From Amoebophrya sp. A120 (lineage: Eukaryota > Sar > Dinophyceae > Syndiniales > Amoebophryaceae), in NCBI GenBank assembly GCA_905178155.1, contig CAJINV010000001.1:5002747-5066746 (forward strand): a stretch of DNA of 64,000 nt, read 5' to 3'. The notes beneath the pieces are model-generated. The model made no database searches. It saw only the letters and a program-made list of their open reading frames with translations, and was not told where the DNA came from. Positions 1-9,271 of the stretch are shown one piece after another. Position numbers and translations under genes: made by a program. Numbering within the stretch: position 1 is the first letter of the stretch; every line of letters begins with the position of its first letter.

Positions 1-352
1 AAGTCTCTCACGCGGAGACCAAGACAGCTCCGCTTGCGGCCACCGGGCTTGCGCCTGCGAAGAGTCTGACCCGGCTTCCGTACGTGGCAGGACCTAGGAT
101 TGGCCTGCGCCGCCCCTTGCGGGGCACTGGCTATCTCGGTGCTAATTTTTGAACCGTCGAAGCCCATGCGCAACCCGGCGACCCAAATGACCGCCGCGCC
201 AGGGAGGCAAAGAAAAAAACAAAAAAAGGAAGGCGCAAACGCGCAAGGCCAACAGCCCAGGCCCCCCAGGCACAGAGGCATCGCGCCTATTTTTTTGCCT
301 ATTTCGCGCCTAATTCCCGGGCTATTGGTTTTCGCAGCGAAAAAAAAAAGTC

Positions 353-535
353 GCCGAAATTAGACAAAAAATAGGCAAGCACGGCCGGGGAATCAGACAA
401 AAAAATAGACAGGAAATTAGGCAAAAAAATAGATACAAAATTAGACAAGGAATTAGACAAAGAATTAGCAAGGAAATAGGCAAAAAACCAAACACGAAAA
501 CCGTAGGATAAATAGCACAGAAATAGGCGCGAAAT
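353..535. repeat. A-rich degenerate short tandem repeat downstream of LINE ORF2
   Basis: Roughly ten imperfect copies of a 12-18 base motif resembling TTAGACAAARAATAGGC run in a row here on the plus strand. The block lies about 300 bases beyond the stop codon of the LINE ORF2, on its 3' side. It may be part of the LINE 3' untranslated region or tail, but no target-site duplication was found to fix the element end. In translation it gives a meaningless repeated Leu/Ile/Cys/Phe string, so I do not treat it as coding. Confidence 0.6.
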
Positions 536-697
536 GGCAAGGGGAGGCGCCGCCTAACTAGGAACACGGCGACTTGTTCCCAGTTCACAGCAAGCGTTCA
601 ACTTTAGGTCGTAGGCGGCTCGCCCAGGTGAAGATGTATAGTAGCAGACGCAGTCAACTTAAGTACAAGGGAAAGAGACATCGCTTAATCGAACCTA

Positions 698-736
698 CTC
701 AGTGCCTTGAGGTCGTGCTCAGTGCTTTGAGGTCGT
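698..736. repeat. Two-copy 20-bp tandem repeat, LINE 3' flank
   Basis: The 20-base unit CTCAGTGCYTTGAGGTCGTG occurs twice with a period of 20. A third related stretch, TTTAGGTCGTAGGCGGCTC, lies near 603-621 and resembles the continuation of the second copy. The block is between LINE ORF2 and the A-rich repeat, so it is probably 3' untranslated sequence of the retroelement. I see no gene in 1-825. Confidence 0.55.
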
Positions 737-825
737 AAGCGGCTCTAATTATCAGAGACCGAGAGCACCGCCAGAAGGGAGCCCGGCTAGCCGCGTCTCG
801 CGGATTTACGTCCACGACCATCTTT

Positions 826-3800
826 TCATGACCCGACTGCAGAAGGCCGGGGGCTGGTTAGCGGGCTGCCGTCACCACCCTGCGTCGCGGCCCCTTCGAC
901 GTCGTACTCCTCCATCGGCACCACGACGACTTCTATTGATTCCGGTGGCGCTCCCTGCACAGGCGGGAGGCTAGGCTCGTTATGGGAGGCGCGTTGCGTG
1001 TTCATTTCGTCGATCTCGCTGTCCTGCGTCGCGACGTGACATAGGAACTCACTAATTGCCTGCGAGGGAGCATCGAAGGGGTTCGGAGCAACGTTCTGCG
1101 GATCCGATAGCAGCGCATCGATGCGACTGATGTCGATCAACTCGTGTAGGCCGTCATCGCTTGTACTGGCTCCCACCTCGTCCCGGAACCCTTCGTGGGA
1201 TCTCGTGATTAATGCCGCGAGAGCCCGCGCTTCTTCGTCGTCAACTGGCCGCTCTTCCCGCTCTTGGCGGGCCGGGGAGGGTGGAGGCCATTCGTCTTCC
1301 CCCAGGCCTTCTGGCCCATGAACGAGGGTCAACACTTTTCGCGCCACTCCTACTTTGTCCGCCAACCCGTGCTGGAAGTTCGGCGGCTGTATCTCGTCGC
1401 CCTTTAGGAGCTTCACCATGGCGGCGCAGCGGAAACTCACGAGGTGATGCACTATGGCCGTCCACCCCACGTCGGCCTCGCTTTCTTCTAGCGTCTCGAA
1501 CTCGTCCTCGTCCCCCTTGCGCTTCCGCTTGTTGCTCGTTTTTAGCGCGTCTATTTTACACCTACACTTTCCGCAATACAAGCGACCCATGTGCCACCAG
1601 CAACCCAATCCGGCTATTAGGTCGCTGCCGTCCCCTGGCAGTAGACTGAACGCCGTGCGTGCCCGGGCGGCATCGAGAGATTTTAGGAGGTCACGGGCAC
1701 ACCCCCACTCCGCAATTAGGGTGGAGCGCATGGAGGATGACGGGTGCGATTCCGCACGCTCTTTGAGGTCTTCACGGAGGGCTTCGCGCATCAGGTGGCG
1801 GAGCTCGTTCGCCACCACATGCACCGGCACCGTCGCGGAAAACCACCTGTCCAGGGAAATTGCGGGCAGGGCCCCCACGAGGTTCTTGGAAAGCGATTGC
1901 GCCAGATCCACCTCCCGACTTAGCGACACATCGGAGTGGCTTGGCACCCACTGCAAAAGAATCCGCACGCCGGGGAGCTTGCTTTTGATGAAGGCAAGTT
2001 GACGCCGGATATTGCGCACCGCTGTGCGCGGGCGGTTGTTTTTAATTACTGAGATGACGCCGCTGGCATCCGCTAGCAGTAGTATCATTCGGGTGGGGTG
2101 CTTGTGCAACCAGCTCTCCGGCCTGGCGGCTGCTTCCTCTAGCAGTGTCATTGCAGTGGATAGTGCCCCGAACTCCCCCAGGAATACTGTGAGGTTGTGC
2201 TCGAGGCGGACCGCTATTGCGGATTTCAGTGTCGCGGCCCCCGCCCGCGAGATGATCACAGAGGCCACATCGGGAATCTTTGCTGGAGGGCCCGCTGCTG
2301 GTCCGCCTGCTGTGGCCGCCGCCTTGGGAGGTAGACCTGCGCCGCGAAAGCCGGCCTGCGCTGCTGCGGCATCAGCCGGCTGGTCTTCTTGCTCCTCCTC
2401 CACCTCCGAGGCCTTCGCCTGTCCTTCGCCGCTATCGGTGGCTACGATTACTAACTTCGTGCGCAGGTTGTCCTCCAGCCTTGCTATGTCCTTTCGCAGC
2501 CGCTTCGCCGCGGTGATCGCGCTCTCTCGCGACGTGGGTAGGCCATAGCGTTTGAAGGTAGCTGAGGAGTCTCTGAAGGACACGCCCTCCGGTAGTGGCG
2601 TGCCCGGAGAGAAATCAAACTCCACCGGGAGGCTCGCCCACCTTTTGTCCGTTACGAATTTCCCCAGGATCCGCTCGGCCTTGATCGTCCGCGAGCCCGT
2701 TACATCGTAGGCCTGGTGTGCGATGAGGCTGAGCTGCTGCAAGGCCAACACGCTCGGAACAACTGCTCCGATTGATTCGAAGGCGCCGTAGCACGGGCCG
2801 TACTTCGTCATTCCCAGGAGGGATCGCAGCTCCGTCTCGGCAACCGCGTCTACGTGGGCAAGGGCAGGGCGGTGCAGGAGGGCGGCGACGGGAAGGGCAT
2901 ATTGCACTTTTGAAAGCACATCCGCGTGGAAGACTCTGCCGATGCTCAGCGGATGCTTAGCCTCCGGGTCCGTCGACTGCTCCAGAATCTGGAACGCCTG
3001 AGCCTGGGCGATTTGCAGCTCATTGGTTTTGGCCTTTAGCCAACATTGCCAGGCTTCGCTATTGATCGTGAGGGGGAGACCGAGAGCCGTCGCGTAGCTG
3101 CTGAAGTTCGTGCGCCCATGGTATGAGCTGCCTGTCTCGTCCTTGCTGCGTTGGACCTCTGGGGGCCGCAGTGCATCACCCGTTTTTAGCCGCGCGACCG
3201 CTGAGAGGAGAAGGCGACTCTTTCGCCTTTTCGCCGCCTCGTCGCCTGGCGCCGGAATGGCGTCCGGGTAGCGCAAGAGGCAAAATCGGTAGTCTGCGCA
3301 GGGGTAATTGAAGTGGTCGATCATCGTGTTGCCCGCCAACTCCAGCCGGGTCGTTAAGTCTTCCAAAGTCGCACCCGTACCGAACAGCTTGATGTCGTCT
3401 GAATACTCGTTCACGGATAGGTGCGGAATGTCCTGCACGCCGCTTGCCCGTGTGGCCGCTTCCACGCAGCGGCGGAAGAACAGCGGTGATATTAACGTCC
3501 CCTGCCCTAAACTTTCTGGAAGCCCGAACGCCTTGCCGATGAGGCCAGCAATGCAAATCACCGCCTGGCGAGCGGTGAGCCACACCCATAGAGCGCAGAG
3601 TAGGTAGCGAGGGAGGCCCGCCGCGTGGAGCATACGGAGCACATGCAGCTTTTTGACGTTTTCGAAGCCTCCCTTGATGTCCAGTATAAGTACTCCCGCG
3701 TACAAGTGCTCCGCTCCGCTGTAACAGAACAAGATCCCCCGGATGCATCCCGTCAGGCAGGAGAAGCCCGGGCGGTAGGCGAAGTCGCAGGCAATGTCCG

Positions 3801-6800
3801 AGAGGTAGGGCTTCATCATTGCATCCAGGATGGCCTCCATCCATTTTTCAACCGAGTCCCCTATCGCGATCGGCCTGGAATATTTCCTTAAGAAAGGACT
3901 CGCGCCGCTCTTTGCGGACTTGAAGAGGAAGATAATGAGAGATAAGCGCCGAAGGCCTAAGTTCGCAGCCCCGTCGCAGACGCGCTTCATGAAGTTCCTG
4001 CCTATCTCGTTTCGTAGTTCTGGTTCTTGTTGTAGGAAACTGCCCGGCACGCCATCTTCGCCCGGGGAGGCGCGCCCGTTGATGTGCTTCGCTGCTTGTT
4101 CCAGCGTATTTTCGCCACAGATGATGGGCGTGCTTGGGGCGTCACGGAAGATCTTCTGCGCCTCTTCCTCTTGGCGTTTCTGCTCCGCTTCAGAGGTGTC
4201 GCAGCCCCCTAGTGCCACCGAGGTTACCCGCTCCTCGAAGGCCGCGATGGTCTCCTCTGGCGTGAGCGTCAGCTGTGCCTGGGCGTCCAGAACCGAAACC
4301 ATGCCCGCATTTCTGGGACATTTCTTCGGAACCCCGTGCCGCTCGAATGCTTCGGCCACCATAGGGACCGCAAACTCGTCTGGAGTTTTTCGGAGTGATC
4401 CGCGAAGGTCCTCGCGCACTTTCGCCTTCACCTCCTCGGTGGCTGCGTGCCACTGGAACACCCGGCGCTTTTTGAGGTGTGACGAGACCGCCGGGGGAGG
4501 TGGGGAGCTTGGGGTCCTTTTCGACGGGTGCTCTGTAATCTCTGCTGTGATGGCGTGATGCCCGGTACCTCCCTGGGCGAACTGGACCGGGGGGCTGATT
4601 GAGTGAACCACCCGCAGTTGCTTGCTCCATGGCTTTATTAGCATCATGTCGGGCTGGGAGTTATGCAGCGGATATGTTGCAACGTGTGGCGGGAAAGCGG
4701 GCCCTACCCGCTCTTTTGCAAGTTCGGCCATTATGCTTTGCTTGACAGAGTGGTGGCGGCAGAAGTTCCCCTGGATTACATTCGCGACGTTTCCCCGACT
4801 GAAGTTGAGGTCGCCCGCAACCAGTGCGAGCGACTTCTTTTGCGAGAACAAGACATCTCGCAAGTCGTGCAAGGCCTGCGCCTGAACTGACGGCGATAAG
4901 TATCCCAGGACCGCTCTTCCTCGTATGTGATTGTGAGCGATGGTCCCCTGGACGAGGCCTGCCAGCGGCCCGGAATTCTTGACAGCGGAGAAGCGCGTGC
5001 CTGGTGGCGAGACACCTCGCGCCACCAGGGTGAGCGAGTTGAAGGCCATGTACAGATGGTACCGCCCCAGAGTACCTAAAGCGAGCTCCTTCTCGATTTT
5101 CCTCCATTTCGTATCTGCCGGGTCGAATCCCCCACTGGCGTTCGCCTTGAAGATTTCGGACAACACCACTACTAGCGGCGCCCGTCTCATTATTTCCGCT
5201 GCTACCGCCTGCCAGATGGATAACAGCCGTCCGTCGAGGTTCAGGAGCAGCACAGAGAATGGCGCAGCCAGCCCGTAGCCCGCGTCTTCTGGAATGGTGA
5301 TGTTAAGTGGGGAGAGCAGGTTGGCCGGGAGCGAGGACGCGATAATTGTTCTCGAGACTGGATCGAGCCGCCCGCCGGCGTAGCACAGCGCCATATGTGC
5401 TAGCATGTCCTGGAAGCAGGCCGCGTGGTCGCATCTTGTGCACGTCCACAACACCGCGGTAGGGTCCTCCGGTATGCTTGCTGGCAGCGTCGCCACCAGT
5501 GGGCGGCGTGTGGTAGCGGTGGCCAGGTCTTTGGGGGCGGTCGTGACCTTGAGGAAGCCCGCCGCAAAGGGGTGGACAAGGGGCGGAGCCCGGCGGCTGC
5601 CATCGTTGCTCCGGGCAATTGCTTCCAGCTGGAATCTCGACTGCTGCAGGCAGGTTGGGCAGCGCCAGCTGCTGGGAGTGTCGTCTATGCCGCCCCGCCC
5701 CGCCTTCCTGGTCGGCGCGCAGATCATGTCCTCTTCCGGCAATGTTAGATTTGTCAGTGACTTCAGATTTCCCCGCACCTTCAGCTTTTGCACTCCTGCT
5801 GCGTCGGCTACAAAAATGACCGGGAAACTGCTGAGGGTTTCGCAGCCCATATCCTCGTACCTCGCTGCCTTCGTCCATGGTGGCGGCGGATTAGTCATCC
5901 GGGTGAAGCCGAAGTTGCCTTTTATTACATCCTGGTTTTTCTTAATGCGCGAGGTTGTGTCGGGGTCCTCGAGGTGTCGCACGGGGCGCAACGACATGAC
6001 GTCGCATCTTGCGCGGCTGGTGAGGGCCTTCGCGGAGTAGTTGAACGATGGGGTCCCCAGAGCTCTATCGGCGGCTTCCTGTATCTGCGTTTCGTGCGAC
6101 TTCGCGTGCGTCCCCGGCTCCACTTTGTCTAGCCCCAAGCGAATACCCTTGAACGAGGAGTTGGGACGCGCCAGCTGGCGCAAGCAGTGGACGCCCATTT
6201 CCAGAAGCAGGCTCTTGTCATGGGCTGCTGCGAACAGGCGACGATGATTCGACGACAGGTTGCTGCAGACGGGGACGCGCACGGCCTTTTGGCCGGAGGG
6301 CCATATCGCGGGCATAACTTCGGTAAGCAGTGCAGTGCTTTTCGTCGCCCACTCCTGCGGCGCCGGTTTTTCCATGCTCTCCACCGCAGCGTCATGGATT
6401 GGCTCACAGAAGGAGGGAAGTTGAGATGCCAGCGCGTGCACTAGTCTGTCGCGAACGCGAGCCCCCTCCAGCTCGAAGAGGTCGTTGCTCCACGGGGCGT
6501 CCTTGGGAGGCAAGGGCTTTGGGGGGTTGAGGAATGTGTCCGCACTGCTGGCGGCGACCGACGCCGGGTCTTGAGATGGCCCCAGTGGAGCGAGGCCTTC
6601 TTGCGTGCCTAACGACGCCCCGGATCCGTCGGGGTACACTGGGTCGTTGCTGGCGCCCCGATATACTTCTGCCTGCTGCTCTCCACCCTGCGAGAGCGTA
6701 GCCTGGGAGGGCTTCGCCGGACCGTTTCTCCGCCGCCGTTTGGTGGTGTTCCCCGCTTGCGACAGCACTTGTCCGTTTGCCGGTCGCTCGGGAGCAGCGG

Positions 6801-7641
6801 GCTGTGTCTCCTTCTCGCCAGAAAGTGTAATGCTCGCGAGGCCACCCGGACGGGGCTGGCTGCCCCCCGAGTCTCCCCTGCCTCCTGCAGGAGCTCCTAC
6901 ATGCTGCCCCGGAGACGGCAGCTTCGCTGTGCACCCATAATGGACGCCCGCCCAGTAGGCAAGGGTGACCTTGCGCTGTGCTCCCAGTCCTCGCACCGGG
7001 GAGGGCACTGCTATCGGCGCCGGGTCGTCGTAATTCGTGATGAGGGTGAAGACGCAGTCGTAGTGCGTAGCTGCCGCGGCCAGGCAGACTTGGTCACCCC
7101 AGGTTTTGTCTTGTTCCATTTTCGCGGTGTAGGAGTTCCAATCGACGTCCGGGCCGGACAGGAAGCGCCGGTAGGTCTCCGGGCTTTGTCGTAGCTGCGC
7201 TACGGCCGCTGCTCGTGATTCGCCGTGCCTCTCTTCGCTCCCTAGCACAGCGTGCGCGATTGCGCGGAACATGCAGTTCCCATCGTCGCCTACGGGGACC
7301 AAAGACAGCTGGTGATCGGCGAGGCGGGAAAGTAGCAGCTCACTTGCTGCTTGTTGCTGTTCATAGTCCCGGAGCGTTGCATCCTTCGCCCGTTTCACTA
7401 CATCCTCCTCGTTGAAGAGCCCAGCGGCACCATTGAACTTGAGGCACAGCTCGTGCCATTGCTCCGCCGTTAGAGGACGGGCGACCCCGTTCGACGATGC
7501 GCCGCCAGTTCCCGTCCCGCTGGACGTCGTCATGTGTGCACGCGCTCCCGTTGCGACGCTTGCCAGCGCAGCTGTCGGCAGGGCTGCAAAAGCTAGTATC
7601 CAGCGGCGGAGTTGATGGCTGCCAGTCACTGTGGTCCACAT
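826..7641 (-). CDS. LINE ORF2: OTU protease, endonuclease, reverse transcriptase, RNase H
   Basis: This 2271-residue polyprotein should copy the element RNA into DNA at a nicked target. An OTU-type cysteine protease comes first, with GDDGNCMFRAIA at about 118-129 (Cys123) and a distal His in AGVHYG near 236. A Cys/His-rich segment (CPTC, CTRC...H...C) follows in the middle. The APE-like endonuclease shows VVVLSEI, AGDLNF near 943, QPDMMLI and GHHAI. The reverse transcriptase, about 1190-1480, shows DIKGGFENV, LGQGTLISPLFF and YSDD near 1413 instead of the usual YADD. RNase H, about 1820-1915, shows GEFGALS, LADASG and WVPSHSD. The N-terminus (WILAFAALPTAALASVATGARA) looks like a signal or transit sequence, odd for a retroelement, so a start at Met37 is possible. 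The frame is open throughout. Confidence 0.88.
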   Translation of the reverse strand: MWTTVTGSHQLRRWILAFAALPTAALASVATGARAHMTTSSGTGTGGASSNGVARPLTAEQWHELCLKFNGAAGLFNEEDVVKRAKDATLRDYEQQQAASELLLSRLADHQLSLVPVGDDGNCMFRAIAHAVLGSEERHGESRAAAVAQLRQSPETYRRFLSGPDVDWNSYTAKMEQDKTWGDQVCLAAAATHYDCVFTLITNYDDPAPIAVPSPVRGLGAQRKVTLAYWAGVHYGCTAKLPSPGQHVGAPAGGRGDSGGSQPRPGGLASITLSGEKETQPAAPERPANGQVLSQAGNTTKRRRRNGPAKPSQATLSQGGEQQAEVYRGASNDPVYPDGSGASLGTQEGLAPLGPSQDPASVAASSADTFLNPPKPLPPKDAPWSNDLFELEGARVRDRLVHALASQLPSFCEPIHDAAVESMEKPAPQEWATKSTALLTEVMPAIWPSGQKAVRVPVCSNLSSNHRRLFAAAHDKSLLLEMGVHCLRQLARPNSSFKGIRLGLDKVEPGTHAKSHETQIQEAADRALGTPSFNYSAKALTSRARCDVMSLRPVRHLEDPDTTSRIKKNQDVIKGNFGFTRMTNPPPPWTKAARYEDMGCETLSSFPVIFVADAAGVQKLKVRGNLKSLTNLTLPEEDMICAPTRKAGRGGIDDTPSSWRCPTCLQQSRFQLEAIARSNDGSRRAPPLVHPFAAGFLKVTTAPKDLATATTRRPLVATLPASIPEDPTAVLWTCTRCDHAACFQDMLAHMALCYAGGRLDPVSRTIIASSLPANLLSPLNITIPEDAGYGLAAPFSVLLLNLDGRLLSIWQAVAAEIMRRAPLVVVLSEIFKANASGGFDPADTKWRKIEKELALGTLGRYHLYMAFNSLTLVARGVSPPGTRFSAVKNSGPLAGLVQGTIAHNHIRGRAVLGYLSPSVQAQALHDLRDVLFSQKKSLALVAGDLNFSRGNVANVIQGNFCRHHSVKQSIMAELAKERVGPAFPPHVATYPLHNSQPDMMLIKPWSKQLRVVHSISPPVQFAQGGTGHHAITAEITEHPSKRTPSSPPPPAVSSHLKKRRVFQWHAATEEVKAKVREDLRGSLRKTPDEFAVPMVAEAFERHGVPKKCPRNAGMVSVLDAQAQLTLTPEETIAAFEERVTSVALGGCDTSEAEQKRQEEEAQKIFRDAPSTPIICGENTLEQAAKHINGRASPGEDGVPGSFLQQEPELRNEIGRNFMKRVCDGAANLGLRRLSLIIFLFKSAKSGASPFLRKYSRPIAIGDSVEKWMEAILDAMMKPYLSDIACDFAYRPGFSCLTGCIRGILFCYSGAEHLYAGVLILDIKGGFENVKKLHVLRMLHAAGLPRYLLCALWVWLTARQAVICIAGLIGKAFGLPESLGQGTLISPLFFRRCVEAATRASGVQDIPHLSVNEYSDDIKLFGTGATLEDLTTRLELAGNTMIDHFNYPCADYRFCLLRYPDAIPAPGDEAAKRRKSRLLLSAVARLKTGDALRPPEVQRSKDETGSSYHGRTNFSSYATALGLPLTINSEAWQCWLKAKTNELQIAQAQAFQILEQSTDPEAKHPLSIGRVFHADVLSKVQYALPVAALLHRPALAHVDAVAETELRSLLGMTKYGPCYGAFESIGAVVPSVLALQQLSLIAHQAYDVTGSRTIKAERILGKFVTDKRWASLPVEFDFSPGTPLPEGVSFRDSSATFKRYGLPTSRESAITAAKRLRKDIARLEDNLRTKLVIVATDSGEGQAKASEVEEEQEDQPADAAAAQAGFRGAGLPPKAAATAGGPAAGPPAKIPDVASVIISRAGAATLKSAIAVRLEHNLTVFLGEFGALSTAMTLLEEAAARPESWLHKHPTRMILLLADASGVISVIKNNRPRTAVRNIRRQLAFIKSKLPGVRILLQWVPSHSDVSLSREVDLAQSLSKNLVGALPAISLDRWFSATVPVHVVANELRHLMREALREDLKERAESHPSSSMRSTLIAEWGCARDLLKSLDAARARTAFSLLPGDGSDLIAGLGCWWHMGRLYCGKCRCKIDALKTSNKRKRKGDEDEFETLEESEADVGWTAIVHHLVSFRCAAMVKLLKGDEIQPPNFQHGLADKVGVARKVLTLVHGPEGLGEDEWPPPSPARQEREERPVDDEEARALAALITRSHEGFRDEVGASTSDDGLHELIDISRIDALLSDPQNVAPNPFDAPSQAISEFLCHVATQDSEIDEMNTQRASHNEPSLPPVQGAPPESIEVVVVPMEEYDVEGAATQGGDGSPLTSPRPSAVGS

Positions 7642-9271
7642 CGCGTTTCACGCCCGTTTTAGGGATGTGGGATAGCAAGGCCTCGGCTTGCAGCGGTCGC
7701 GATTTCAGTTAGATCAGTAGCAGGACTTGCTACTCGGTGGGTTGCTTAGGGTCGAGTTTTGGTGGTTGTGGTGTGGGTTCATTCTTACTTAAGTTAACGC
7801 TTCACCCGCGTGCACGTGCTTATAGTCAGGCTGTAACTTAGGTTCTTTCGTGTAAGCGTTTATTTTTCTTGCGTGCTTCGTGCAGAGACATTGTCAGGAA
7901 TCAACTCGCGCCTACCTGTGCTGAGAGCAGCTGACTTCTTTAGTTACGCGTCGCACGATGCGCATACGAAGAGAGTGTGGACGCACTGCGAGTACAGAGA
8001 GATCTGGCTCGTAGGGTGGGGGAGGGAGAAGTCGCGCTACGTGTCGGCACTCGCGCATGAGGAGAGCCACGGCAGAGACACGACCTGATGCGGGAGGGGG
8101 CGCAGCAGGGAGCCGGGGGCAAAGAGCGGCGACCATGGAGGAGGCCCACTCCATGGACGGGGACGGGCAAAAACCCAGCGGCGCAGCGCGAGGCAAAGAG
8201 GGGAAGAGACCCCTAGGGACAGGAAAAGGAGACCAGGGCGCAGCGCGAAGGGGGCGCAGGCTGCGGCCCGAAACCCAGCACGACTCCCACTTCCTGTTCC
8301 GAAATTCGGATGGTTTAGAGCCTTACTCAGGTCCAATTTGCAGCGCGTCTGACTACCGCGATCTTCGTTCATCCAGTCTAAATTTATGCTGTTCTGATGG
8401 CACGGCTCGCGCATTAGTTGGTCTGTTCGTTCCGACCACCTTCTGACTGGTTCTACTGGATCGCGTGAGGTCGCAAGTCCACACACACTGACCCGGCCGA
8501 AGTTGTATTGTTTGATGTTCATTTGTACTTCTATCATAGGCTTTTGTCGTCAGTGCAGCTGAGTCGCGAAGCGCGACGGCATTCGCGCATGGGGAGAACC
8601 CTAGCAGCGGGGGAGTCCCAATGCGCGAGGGGGCGCGGCGAGGACAATGGGCGAGAGGCTGCAGCCGAGGAGGAGGAGCACTCCACGGGCAGGAGGGGGG
8701 GAGAAACCCAGCGGCGCAGCGCGAGGCAGAGGCGGGGAAAAACCCCGACGGCAGGGGAAAGCGGAGATAACGGCGCAGCAGCAAGGGGCGCAAAGCAGCA
8801 GCCCGAGGCACAGCGCGAACTCAGATGCACGAGATTAGGACTGTTCAAGCTTTCTGGATGACCCGAGACTGGCCGCACGCATGGACCTCTCGCTATTACG
8901 ATTACGAAGAGACGCACTCTTTTAGTGCGAGCGTATTTTTCACCCCTTTGACAGCAGCATCTCGTGTGCAGGGCTCAAGGTCAAGAAACAATGTAACGCG
9001 CAGCCTTGTTGCGAGTATAGTGCCAAGTTCTCACTGAGCTGCTTTCTTGTGGCCAGCAGCTTTTCTTTGACCTTCGAAAACTGTTCATCTTCTAACTCGC
9101 TACACCTGCTAGTTCTTGCAGGCACCACAACCACCTTTAAGTTTAGCTTGCCTCGACGGCGATCACAGTGTGTCGCGCCCGATTGCCACGCTCCCGATGT
9201 AACTTGTCGTCAGCGCTGACGACGTCGCATACTAGCGTTGGTAGTGCCAACTGCCCCGATTTTGATGTGGA
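7642..9271 (-). other. LINE inter-ORF spacer with a diverged tandem duplication
   Basis: The 1.6 kb between the two LINE ORFs has no convincing coding frame. Two related blocks, about 8050-8330 and 8580-8830, lie about 530 bases apart. Both carry CGCGCATGRGGAGA near their start and AACCCAGCGGCGCAGCGCG followed by GAGGCA further in, then a purine-rich GGGGAAA stretch. The duplication could act as an internal promoter, a processing signal or a re-initiation element for ORF2. The sequence does not say which. Confidence 0.6.
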
